Assembly (NCBI RefSeq): GCF_030812885.1
Contig: NZ_JAUSTO010000005.1
Location: 1-64,000 of the forward strand
Source of the DNA: Moryella indoligenes
GTDB lineage: Bacteria; Bacillota; Clostridia; Lachnospirales; Lachnospiraceae
Length of the DNA: 64,000 nt
Direction: 5' to 3'
Shown here: piece by piece, positions 6,946-14,368 of the stretch
Layout of the letters: each line of letters opens with the position of its first letter
Position numbering within the stretch: position 1 is the first letter of the stretch
Translations under genes and position numbers: made by a program
Notes under the pieces: generated by a model
What the model was told of the DNA's origin: nothing
What the model saw: the letters and a program-made list of their open reading frames with translations, nothing else
Databases searched by the model: none

Positions 6946-6989
6946 TATATCCAGCTCTATACTACTACTCCGCTGATGCTTTTGCAAGA

Positions 6990-8060
6990 TCAAAGTGCAA
7001 AGCCCAGCTCACGCATAAGCTTCGGAACAGTTGTCATCTCTTTCATCCTTCCCACATTACTGCCGGCAAAGAACAATCCCTCGTCCACATTGCCCTTGAC
7101 AGCTTCAATCAATGCGTGCGTAATACAGTAGGGAACCTGTGCGGGATTACAGCTCTTGATACAGCGGGAACAGTGTCTTGGCTGTATTCTTCCTTCTGTG
7201 CTAAGCTTCTGAAGCAGAGGTGATAAAACAGCTCTTCCCGGCATTCCAACCGGGCTGTGAATTACCCGGACGTCCTCTGCACTTGCACGCAGCAGAACGT
7301 TCTTATACTCATAAGAAGCATCGCATTCTTCTGTCGCAATGAAGCGGGTAGCCATCTGAACGCCTGACGCACCGCGCTCCATCACCCGCTCTATATCCTT
7401 TCTGTCCCATATTCCTCCGGCACAGAATACAGGGATTTCTCTGCCTACGCGCTCAGCAAACGGCTTCACAACCTGCAGAAGCTCTTCCAGCAGCTCTGTT
7501 ATTCCCGGAAGCTGCGGGGAAGAGAGCTCTTCCTCCCGAAATCCGAGATGCCCCCCTGCCTTTGGTCCCTCCAGCACAATAAAATCTGGAATACGACGAT
7601 ATCGCTTCTGCCACGATCTGAGTATCAGTGAGGCAGCTCTTCCGCTCGATACAATTGGAGCAATGAGAGCATGCCCATCAGGAACATATTCTGGAAGCTG
7701 AAGAGGCAGTCCTGCTCCGGCGATCACGGCATCTATCCCCGCTTCGACTGCTGTACGCACTGCGGAAGCAAATTGCTGGGTTGCTACCATCGCGTTGACA
7801 GCAACCAGCCCCTTTCCGCCGGATATCTCCCTGGCGTCGGCAATCTCCCGCTTCAATGCTCTCAGGTTTGCTTCCTCGGGACAACGGAAGAAATCCTTTT
7901 CCCGATAGCCACAGTCAGCCGTGCTGATGCACCCCATACCGCCGTTTGCTGCCACACTGCCTGCCAGACGCTCAAGAGATACTCCTACTCCCATGCCGCC
8001 CTGAATCAGGGGAATACTCAGCTTTTTTCCCATGACAGTTAATACCTGAGCTTTTTTCAT
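6990..8060 (-). CDS. nitronate monooxygenase-like FMN oxidoreductase
   Basis: TIM-barrel flavoprotein of the nitronate monooxygenase / 2-nitropropane dioxygenase family, 356 residues. Seen: the phosphate/flavin-binding features IQGGMGVGVS near the start, VLEGPKAGGHLG in the middle, CAGGIWD and GASGVQMATRF. Family members detoxify propionate-3-nitronate, while relatives such as FabK are enoyl-ACP reductases; no fatty-acid genes are adjacent. A four-cysteine cluster (C-x2-C-x3-C-x7-C, roughly residues 293-311) near the C-terminus is an addition. The AAGGAG binding site is good. Substrate unknown. Confidence 0.85.
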   Translation of the reverse strand: MKKAQVLTVMGKKLSIPLIQGGMGVGVSLERLAGSVAANGGMGCISTADCGYREKDFFRCPEEANLRALKREIADAREISGGKGLVAVNAMVATQQFASAVRTAVEAGIDAVIAGAGLPLQLPEYVPDGHALIAPIVSSGRAASLILRSWQKRYRRIPDFIVLEGPKAGGHLGFREEELSSPQLPGITELLEELLQVVKPFAERVGREIPVFCAGGIWDRKDIERVMERGASGVQMATRFIATEECDASYEYKNVLLRASAEDVRVIHSPVGMPGRAVLSPLLQKLSTEGRIQPRHCSRCIKSCNPAQVPYCITHALIEAVKGNVDEGLFFAGSNVGRMKEMTTVPKLMRELGFAL

Positions 8061-8107
8061 TTGTTCTCCTTATTCTGTTTCATATTTGTAATCATATTAA
8101 GTGTATC

Positions 8108-8137
8108 AGATGATTCCCGTTTGATTTTAAATCATCT
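8108..8137. repeat. inverted repeat in the leader of the nitronate monooxygenase gene
   Basis: AGATGATT (8108-8115) and AATCATCT (8130-8137) are perfect inverted arms 14 bases apart, covering the expected transcription start. It may be an operator or an mRNA hairpin. Confidence 0.5.
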
Positions 8138-8142
8138 ACACC

Positions 8143-8171
8143 ATATTATGCTTTATATTAAAATGTGTCAA
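8143..8171 (-). promoter_or_regulatory. promoter of the nitronate monooxygenase gene
   Basis: Minus strand TTGACA (8171-8166), 17 bases, then TAATAT (8148-8143). Transcription would start near 8136, with a 75-base leader. Confidence 0.75.
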
Positions 8172-8190
8172 ATAGTATTTAAAACTATTT
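8170..8190. repeat. operator-like inverted repeat at the -35 region
   Basis: AAATAGT (8170-8176) and ACTATTT (8184-8190) flank 7 AT bases, forming a 21-bp repeat that touches the -35 box. Size and place fit a dimeric repressor such as a MarR-family protein. The binding protein is not in this window. Confidence 0.45.
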
Positions 8191-8223
8191 TAGCGTGAGG
8201 TATTCAAATACAGATTAAACAGC

Positions 8224-8254
8224 AAAAAAGAGCAGTCCGTATTCTGACTGCTCT
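8224..8254 (-). terminator. terminator of the LCP gene
   Basis: A 9-bp stem (AGAGCAGTC/GACTGCTCT, 8229-8237 with 8246-8254) followed on the minus strand by six T. It lies 19 bases past the LCP stop codon. Confidence 0.85.
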
Positions 8255-8272
8255 CTCCAGTAATCTTATATA

Positions 8273-9910
8273 TTAAAGTCCGATTCCCGGACCGATCTGC
8301 GGTTCATCTGTCTCTGCAGCTGCGCTTCCGGCCTTATCCGGATGCACTTTCTCATCAGGCGACTCTGCATCTGTCTCCTGTATTCCGCTGTGATTGTCAG
8401 TTGGTGCAGCTGCTCCCGGCCGACTCATCGCAGAGTCTTCATCAAATGGAGAAATTTCTGCAGTGCTTTCAATAATCTCCTCTGAGCTCTCCTCCGAAAA
8501 AACCTCTGCTTCTGTGCTTGAATCTGTCTCCGGAGTCTCTATTGCCTCCTCTGAAGCCGCCGCTGTCTCTGAAGCCTTAGTATATTTCACTCCGACACCG
8601 CCGCTTCCGCGCTCATCGGTCGAAATACTTGCTTTTTTGCCCTTTCCTCTCATACCGGTCTTATCAATGATATACTGACTGACCTCCTGTACAGAAGCAC
8701 TCGCTCTGTAATTTTCATCTGCAAAAAGAAACTGATGCAGCGCAATCACATTGCTTTCCAACGTCACCGGAATGACGCAGTCCTTCTTTTCCACCCAGGC
8801 AGTATCCTTTTCAAAGGGAAAGCCCGCGGTCTCTGTGAGATGGTACTTCTTGATATTTTTAGCATAGACCAGAAGATCGTCAATCGTCAGACTGGTTCTT
8901 GTCTCAGGGATTACGGAGGTGACAAGCTCCATGCGTTTTTTTACATCTGCTGCGCGCGCCTTATCAAGAAGCAGAGAAACCACCTTGCGCTGACGCTCGG
9001 TCCGATTATAATCTGTATCCATCAGCCGCAGCCTTGCGTAAGCTACAGCCTGTACACCATCCAGATGATTCTGACCGGCGTGCTCCAGCTGCACAGAGCC
9101 AATACCAGTCGCATTTACGGTTTCTGTAATGAAAGAATTAATGTACTTAAATTCCGGTTCGGTGATCTCAAGATCAACTCCGCCCATAATATTGATGGCA
9201 TCAATCACTGCCTTCCAGTTGAAGGTAATATAATCATCCGGAGAGATATCCAGATTATACTTCATGGTCCAGAGTGCCTGCTCAGGTCCGCCCTTAAAAT
9301 AAGCTTCATTGAACTTATGGTGCTTCCCCTTCTGATTGATCTGTACAAAGGTATCACGATAGATCGAGCAAATTTTTATATCTCCGGTCGCCTTATTCAG
9401 GGAAACCAGCATATTGACATCCGAGAGCGCCCCTTCCTTCAGGTTTCCGTCGCGGGAATCAACCCCAAAAACAGCAACTGTATAATAGCCGCTCTCGTGT
9501 GTATTTCCCCCCAGAAAGAGACTTTTGGCTCCCCAAAGTAATAAAAATACAATTGCGGAGAGAAAAACATTCCGGACAAGGTGCTTTTTATGCTGCCTGC
9601 TTTTCGCCTCGGCCCGGGAACGCCTCATCTGACGAGGGGAGGCCCCTCCGCTGCGTCTGTTGTTTATCTGCTCGCTCTCATTTCGCTTTCCTGTGGTCTG
9701 GAATACAGCTGCTCTCCTTCTTCTGCGGCCTTGCTCTGGCTCCTCCTCTGAAAAGCGCTCCAGCTCCCTTTCACGCGCCTCCTGGCGCAATCTTCTGAGA
9801 CGCTCCAGATCCCTCAGATACTTTTGCTTTTTCTCCCGCTCAATTGGATCCTCCGGCAGTGTATCCTGTTTTAAATTTATATCAAAAAAATCACGCCCGT
9901 CGGATGCCAT
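8273..9910 (-). CDS. LytR-CpsA-Psr (LCP) family cell-wall ligase
   Basis: LCP enzymes attach anionic polymers or polysaccharides from lipid carriers to peptidoglycan outside the membrane. The 545 residues show a highly charged cytoplasmic segment (about 1-110, with basic runs), one transmembrane helix (about 112-130), then the LCP domain with GVDSRDG (148-154), SDVNMLVSLN, SIYRDT (Arg185), MGGVDLEI and YARLR motifs. A long Ser/Glu/Thr-rich tail of roughly 110 residues, likely disordered, ends the protein. It begins 11 bases after the cytidylate-kinase-like gene with a strong AAGGAG site. Confidence 0.9.
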   Translation of the reverse strand: MASDGRDFFDINLKQDTLPEDPIEREKKQKYLRDLERLRRLRQEARERELERFSEEEPEQGRRRRRAAVFQTTGKRNESEQINNRRSGGASPRQMRRSRAEAKSRQHKKHLVRNVFLSAIVFLLLWGAKSLFLGGNTHESGYYTVAVFGVDSRDGNLKEGALSDVNMLVSLNKATGDIKICSIYRDTFVQINQKGKHHKFNEAYFKGGPEQALWTMKYNLDISPDDYITFNWKAVIDAINIMGGVDLEITEPEFKYINSFITETVNATGIGSVQLEHAGQNHLDGVQAVAYARLRLMDTDYNRTERQRKVVSLLLDKARAADVKKRMELVTSVIPETRTSLTIDDLLVYAKNIKKYHLTETAGFPFEKDTAWVEKKDCVIPVTLESNVIALHQFLFADENYRASASVQEVSQYIIDKTGMRGKGKKASISTDERGSGGVGVKYTKASETAAASEEAIETPETDSSTEAEVFSEESSEEIIESTAEISPFDEDSAMSRPGAAAPTDNHSGIQETDAESPDEKVHPDKAGSAAAETDEPQIGPGIGL

Positions 9911-9921
9911 CCAAAGTCTCC

Positions 9922-10563
9922 TTACGCCTTACTGCTTCTGTATGTTCTTTCTCTCTCCGCAAAATCCAGTATCATATCCACAGCTCCCTCATAACCGAGC
10001 TTACTGCTGTTCAGGCAGAGATCATAGCTTCTGGAATCTCCCCAGCGCTTATTGGAATAATAATTGTAATAGCTGGATCTGCGCTTATCGGTTTTCAGCA
10101 TGATCTCCCGCGCCTTGTCTTGAGAGACATTCTGTGCTGTCCTGATACTCTCAATTTTATCTGCTTCATCTGCACTGATAAAAACACTGATCATTCCGGG
10201 GACACCCTGCAACGCATAATCTGCACAGCGTCCGACAATCACGCAGGACTCATTCTTCGCGATGTTTCTAATCGTATCAAACTGCGCCAGGAAAATCTTC
10301 TGATTAATGGGCATATCAACATAGGGCGAGGACGAATATCCAAGAGAATAGGTGTCCATCACCAGAGAGTAAAGAAAACTGTTGGTAGGCTTCTCATCAT
10401 TGCTCTCCAGAAGCTCACGGCACAGACCGCTCTCCTTTGCCGCACGATCCAGGAGCTCCTTATCATAGCACTTCACACCCAGCCTCTCGGCCAGCATTTT
10501 CCCGATTTTGCGTCCGCCGCTTCCGGTCTGACGTCCGAGCGTCACAATTAATTTTTCTGCCAT
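9922..10563 (-). CDS. cytidylate kinase-like family protein
   Basis: P-loop protein of 213 residues related to cytidylate kinase but of the shorter-known 'cytidylate kinase-like' branch. P-loop GRQTGSGGRKIG lies at about 10-21; a KCYDKELLDRAAK stretch and IVGRCADYAL follow, then an Arg-rich lid (DKRRSSYYNYY). Bona fide CMP kinase signatures are not all recognisable, so the substrate is open. AGGAGG precedes the ATG. It is co-transcribed with the LCP gene and preceded by the folded region described separately. Confidence 0.8.
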   Translation of the reverse strand: MAEKLIVTLGRQTGSGGRKIGKMLAERLGVKCYDKELLDRAAKESGLCRELLESNDEKPTNSFLYSLVMDTYSLGYSSSPYVDMPINQKIFLAQFDTIRNIAKNESCVIVGRCADYALQGVPGMISVFISADEADKIESIRTAQNVSQDKAREIMLKTDKRRSSYYNYYSNKRWGDSRSYDLCLNSSKLGYEGAVDMILDFAERERTYRSSKA

Positions 10564-10607
10564 GTGATACCTCCTGTATACAGTATTTATATAAAAATGA
10601 AAGCCGG

Positions 10608-10626
10608 CTTGCGTCTCACTTCGTGC
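10608..10626. repeat. direct repeat copy A
   Basis: 19-base unit CTTGCGTCTCACTTCGTGC; matches copy B at 10710-10728 at 18 of 19 positions. Start-to-start distance is 102 bases. Confidence 0.7.
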
Positions 10627-10652
10627 GACTTTTTATACCTTTGACTGATTAC

Positions 10653-10803
10653 GCGTTGCTGCGCACTGCGCGCTTCCGCAACGCTGCCACATTGCGCACT
10701 CTCATGAGACTTGCGTCTCACTCCGTGCTCCATGTGGGCGCGTCCCAAGTACTTTCACCCACTTGCAAGCAAGCTTGCGTGGGAGCAGTACTTTTTACGC
10801 TGT
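10653..10803 (-). ncRNA. candidate structured RNA or long folded leader
   Basis: Three nested hairpins fill this GC-rich stretch. Helix A: AAGTACT/AGTACTT (10747-10753 with 10787-10793) enclosing CCCAC/GTGGG and GCAAG/CTTGC. Helix B: CCACAT/ATGTGG (10687-10692 with 10732-10737) enclosing GCAC/GTGC and GAGAC/GTCTC. Helix C: GCGTTGC/GCAACGC (10653-10659 with 10678-10684). A promoter lies at the right end on the minus strand, and AAGCCGGCTT (10601-10610) followed by T-rich bases could end it. No known RNA family is recognised; a genome-repeated palindromic element is the alternative. Confidence 0.45.
10710..10728. repeat. direct repeat copy B
   Basis: CTTGCGTCTCACTCCGTGC, partner of copy A at 10608-10626. 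It forms one side of helix B of the candidate RNA. Confidence 0.7.
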
Positions 10804-10809
10804 AATCAT

Positions 10810-10838
10810 ATTATACCATTCCCGGAAAAAAAGGTAAA
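10810..10838 (-). promoter_or_regulatory. promoter after rluD, driving the folded RNA and kinase-like gene
   Basis: Minus strand TTTACC (10838-10833), 17 bases, TATAAT (10815-10810), directly after the rluD stop. Transcription would start near 10803 and yield a leader of about 240 bases before the cytidylate-kinase-like gene. Confidence 0.6.
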
Positions 10839-11771
10839 CTAGCGCGCCAGTCTCCTGAGCAGTGCCTCAAAATACGCCGGCAGCGGCGCCGTAAACTCCA
10901 TATAATCTCCACTTTTGGGATGCCGGAAGCCCAGTACCATGGCGTGAAGTGCCTGCCCTTCCAGCTGATAGGGATTTTTCGATGAACCATATACCGTATC
11001 TCCAAGCAGAGGGTGCCCGATAGAAGCCATGTGCACACGGATCTGATGTGTTCTTCCGGTTTCCAGCACACATTCGATATAGCTGCTGTTCTGAAAACGC
11101 TGTAGTACCCGGTAGTGCGTCACTGCGCGCCGCCCCCCCGGTACACCTGCCTTCATGCGCTTACGCTCCTTTGGATCCCGTGCAATCGGTGCGTCGATCT
11201 GTCCCTCATCTGACTTCAGCACTCCCTGCACAATCGCCCTGTATCTCCGTGTAACAGAATGCTCCTTGAGCTGCGCGGCAAGCCAGTTATGCGCCATGTC
11301 GTTCTTACAGGCAATGAGTACGCCCGTTGTATCTCTGTCGATGCGGTGTACAATGCCGGGACGCAGTACACCGTTAATTCCGGAGAGATTCTCTCTGCAG
11401 TGATACATCAGCGCATTTACAAGCGTCCCGCTGCTGTGTCCGGCCGCGGGATGTACAACCATCCCCTTTGGTTTATTGACTACAATGACATCCTCATCCT
11501 CATAGAGTATGTCAAGCGGAATATCCTCTGCCAGAATTTCTGCCTGCTCAGGTTCCGGGACAGCGACAAAAATCTGCTCTCCTTCCTGCAGCTTCCGATT
11601 TCCTCTGACAGGCTTATCCGCAGCATTCAGGAATGAAGCTTTTATTGTAACCGCCCCCCCCTCAATGAGCTTCTGAACATGTGAGCGTGTCATTGGAGAT
11701 AAAAGAGCAGTCAGGACGAGATCCAATCTCCTGCCTGCCTGCTCTTCCGTTACGACAAATTTTCTGTCCAT
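10839..11771 (-). CDS. rluD: RluD-type RNA pseudouridine synthase
   Basis: Converts uridines to pseudouridine in large-subunit rRNA. The 310 residues contain an N-terminal S4 RNA-binding domain (about 13-70) and the RluA/RluD catalytic domain, with HRIDRDTTG at 142-150 (catalytic Asp145) and the RTHQIRVH motif. Its ATG overlaps the lspA stop by one base (TAATG), showing translational coupling. It ends the sepF-ylmH-lspA group. Whether the target is that of RluD or another rlu enzyme cannot be told from sequence alone. Confidence 0.9.
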   Translation of the reverse strand: MDRKFVVTEEQAGRRLDLVLTALLSPMTRSHVQKLIEGGAVTIKASFLNAADKPVRGNRKLQEGEQIFVAVPEPEQAEILAEDIPLDILYEDEDVIVVNKPKGMVVHPAAGHSSGTLVNALMYHCRENLSGINGVLRPGIVHRIDRDTTGVLIACKNDMAHNWLAAQLKEHSVTRRYRAIVQGVLKSDEGQIDAPIARDPKERKRMKAGVPGGRRAVTHYRVLQRFQNSSYIECVLETGRTHQIRVHMASIGHPLLGDTVYGSSKNPYQLEGQALHAMVLGFRHPKSGDYMEFTAPLPAYFEALLRRLAR

Positions 11772-12328
11772 TAAGACCTCTTGTTTTTTAGAAAATCCAG
11801 ATCCTCATCCTTATAGTAAAAAAGTATCAGCAGCATCAGTGCTGCAGTCGCACAGCTGACAAAAATATCTGCCACATTAAACACCGGAAAATCAATCGGG
11901 ACAAAGTAAATAAAATCTACAACTGATTTTCTCATCACCCGATCAATCAGATTTCCGATCGCTCCGGCTGCAATAAAGGACGCGACCAGCAACAGCGGGC
12001 CGTATTTCTTCTCCGCCGGAAGTCTGCAGACCACATATAAAATCAACGCTCCGACAACTGCAGTAATCACATAAAAGAATCCCATGTGTCCTTCCAATAT
12101 ACCGAAGGCCGCTCCGGTGTTTTCAATTCTAAGCAGTTCCAGTACACCCGGAATCAACGGGTGCGGCTCATGCAGCGCGAGATAAATGAGAGCCAATCGC
12201 TTTGTGAACTGATCCGCCCAGACCGCAAAAATAATAATTCCGATAAAAACAGAAAAATGCCGCAGCTTTCCGCTATTTCTTTTTTCTTTCGCTTCCATAC
12301 CTTTTTCTGTACTCACAGAACACCCCAT
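11771..12328 (-). CDS. lspA: lipoprotein signal peptidase (signal peptidase II)
   Basis: Membrane aspartyl protease that cuts the signal peptide from diacylated prolipoproteins. Four membrane helices and the signature motifs are present: NTGAAFG, GNLIDRV (first catalytic Asp) and FNVADIFV (second catalytic Asp). The ATG at 12328 shares one base with the ylmH stop (TGATG); it gives 185 residues with a polar start. A second ATG at 12298 would give 175 residues and cannot be excluded, but it has no spaced binding site. Confidence 0.95.
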   Translation of the reverse strand: MGCSVSTEKGMEAKEKRNSGKLRHFSVFIGIIIFAVWADQFTKRLALIYLALHEPHPLIPGVLELLRIENTGAAFGILEGHMGFFYVITAVVGALILYVVCRLPAEKKYGPLLLVASFIAAGAIGNLIDRVMRKSVVDFIYFVPIDFPVFNVADIFVSCATAALMLLILFYYKDEDLDFLKNKRS

Positions 12329-13086
12329 CAAATAAATAATTCTATGCTGACATACCTGCGTCCGCTTCTTGTCATTCGCTCACCCGGAAGAAGACGAAAC
12401 CTTCCCTTGCCCCGCACAGACAGGATCTGCCCTGCCTTCAGAATCTGAGAGCCATCCGCGCAGAGTGCAGAATTTACCGAGATCCGCCCTGCCTTCAGAA
12501 GTTCTTTCGACTGTGTGCGGGAGATGTGCCAGACTGCAGATACCAAACTGTCAACCCGGAGGGAGGCGGTATTGACATCCATCTGCTCCGTATGTACGGA
12601 AGCTGTGTGTGCCTCCCGCCCTTCCCTCTCCACACGCACCGCAGAGTGACGCACTGCGGAGAGTGAATCGCAGATGTGCTCTGCAATCTCGGAGAGCACA
12701 ACAATATGCGCTGTGTTTTCTGAAATAATGATATCTCCAAGCATTTCCCGCCGCACTCCAAGGTTCATAAGCGCACCGAGAAAATCCCGGTGCGAGAGCG
12801 GCTCTGCAAATTTAGGCGCCGCCGGTACGATTCGAAGATACGCAAAGATATCTTCTGGCACCTCCTCCAGATAATCCGGCAAAAAACAAACGATTCTGCG
12901 TTCGGCGTCATCAAAACCACCGGAGTATCTCACACAGATATCTCCGGCGGAGAGATGTATCGTCTGCAGAACCGCCTGCTCGTCTACATTCAAAAAATGG
13001 GAATGTGTCGGTATGTTTCGCTGATAGCAGCTGTCGTAAAGCTCTGCGATGCGATTTTTAAAAAATGCCAGTTCTTTTTCCGTCAT
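12328..13086 (-). CDS. ylmH: YlmH-type S4-domain RNA-binding protein
   Basis: 252 residues with a C-terminal S4 domain (about 180-250: RVDSLVSAVWHISRTQSKELLKAG in two parts around 178-201, then ISVNS and KAGQILSVRGKGRF). YlmH binds the ribosomal 50S subunit and has been linked to ribosome-associated quality control as a tRNA-stabilising factor. It stands between sepF and lspA, as in many Firmicutes, 2 bases after sepF. Confidence 0.9.
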   Translation of the reverse strand: MTEKELAFFKNRIAELYDSCYQRNIPTHSHFLNVDEQAVLQTIHLSAGDICVRYSGGFDDAERRIVCFLPDYLEEVPEDIFAYLRIVPAAPKFAEPLSHRDFLGALMNLGVRREMLGDIIISENTAHIVVLSEIAEHICDSLSAVRHSAVRVEREGREAHTASVHTEQMDVNTASLRVDSLVSAVWHISRTQSKELLKAGRISVNSALCADGSQILKAGQILSVRGKGRFRLLPGERMTRSGRRYVSIELFI

Positions 13087-13088
13087 AC

Positions 13089-13589
13089 TCAGACGCGCAT
13101 ATTTAATCCGGAGATATCAAGAGAGCCCGCAGTGCTCAGGAGATCCTGAAACTCCCCGGAAAGATTGACACTTTCCGGAGTAATAATGAAAATATAATTT
13201 GAGATCTTCTGAAGCTTGCCGTTCAGACTGTAGGTAGAGCCCGAAGTAAAATCTATAATGCGCTGTGCAATCTCTGTGTTGATGCCCTCCATATTCAGCA
13301 CCACAGCCTTGCCCATAAGCAGATCGTCCACGATCTCCTTGGCATCATCAAAGGCAGAGGGCTTTACCAGAGCAACCTCCAGACCGCCGTTGCGCTTTAC
13401 AGGGGTTGGCTTCTTCGAAAACAGACGCGGTTTTTCTTCTGCTTCTTCATCTTCATCGAGATCCCGTCTCACAAGGCCAAACCGTCTCGGCTTCGGATCC
13501 TCATAGTCCGCATCATAATCATCATCATAATAATCGTCATCATCGCCATTGACGCGCATACTGTTCATCAGCTTGCCAATAAAACTCAT
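13089..13589 (-). CDS. sepF: cell division protein SepF
   Basis: FtsZ-binding membrane-bending protein of the division ring. The 166 residues have an N-terminal amphipathic start (MSFIGKLMNSM), an acidic linker very rich in Asp/Tyr/Glu (about 14-60), and the conserved SepF domain (about 70-155: VALVKPSAFDDAKEIVDDL, GKAVVLNMEGI, RIIDFTSGSTYSLNG). Its start overlaps the yggS stop by four bases. Confidence 0.95.
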   Translation of the reverse strand: MSFIGKLMNSMRVNGDDDDYYDDDYDADYEDPKPRRFGLVRRDLDEDEEAEEKPRLFSKKPTPVKRNGGLEVALVKPSAFDDAKEIVDDLLMGKAVVLNMEGINTEIAQRIIDFTSGSTYSLNGKLQKISNYIFIITPESVNLSGEFQDLLSTAGSLDISGLNMRV

Positions 13590-14287
13590 TGTCTTTCTTC
13601 TCCAATCTCTCGTGCGCCAAAAATTCCGGTTCCCACTCTGATTAATGTAGCGCCTTCCTGAATAGCTACACGATAGTCTCCGGTCATGCCCATTGACAGG
13701 ACATTCATAGACACATTATCGACTTTTTTACTTTTTATGTCAATGGACAATTCCCTTAATCTGCGAAAAACAGCCCGGTTTTCTTCGGGATTCTGAACAT
13801 TTGGTGCAACAGTCATGAGACCGCAGATTTTCAGGTTCCTGTATTGACGCAAGCGATCAAGAAGCGGAAACAACTCCTCAGGAAGAAAACCAAATTTGCT
13901 CTCCTCCCCTGCCACATTTACCTCCAACAGACCTTCTGAGACAATGCCCTGTTTTCTTGATTCAAAATCAATGCTGTCCAGAAGCTTCAGGCTGTCAATT
14001 CCATGAATCAGAACTGTCTTGCCAAGTACAGACTTCACCTTATTGGTCTGAAGATGTCCGATCAGATGCCAGCGAATATCTGCAGGCAGCTGTTCTCTCT
14101 TGGAAAGCAGCTCCTTTACCCTGTTCTCTCCGAAATCACGTATGCCGGCCTCGTATGCCTCGTAAATTCTCGCTGCGGGATTTGTCTTACTGACTGCAAT
14201 CAGTGTAAGCTCCTCTCTGCTGCGTCCCGCGGCGGCACAGGCCTCCTGAATATGTTTTTCTACAAGCTCCAGATTTTCTTTAATCAT
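13586..14287 (-). CDS. YggS/YlmE-family PLP-binding homeostasis protein
   Basis: Single-domain TIM-barrel protein that binds pyridoxal phosphate and keeps vitamin B6 and amino-acid pools balanced; no catalysis is established. The lysine that holds PLP is Lys34 in AVSKTN. Further family signatures: FGENRVKEL, WHLIGHLQTNK, SMGMTGDY, RVGTGIFG. ATG at 14287 follows GAGGAG; a GTG six bases upstream is less well placed. 233 residues. Confidence 0.93.
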   Translation of the reverse strand: MIKENLELVEKHIQEACAAAGRSREELTLIAVSKTNPAARIYEAYEAGIRDFGENRVKELLSKREQLPADIRWHLIGHLQTNKVKSVLGKTVLIHGIDSLKLLDSIDFESRKQGIVSEGLLEVNVAGEESKFGFLPEELFPLLDRLRQYRNLKICGLMTVAPNVQNPEENRAVFRRLRELSIDIKSKKVDNVSMNVLSMGMTGDYRVAIQEGATLIRVGTGIFGAREIGEERQ

Positions 14288-14368
14288 ACACACTCCTCAG
14301 TCCGTTCTTTTCCTCTGTATGTAAGCTTTATTCCTGCCAATCGTGAATCCCCAACTCTAGAATGACTT

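Noticed and set aside
10564..10838. CRISPR array or tRNA/tmRNA
   Set aside because: Only two repeat copies, no spacer structure, no cloverleaf or CCA end.
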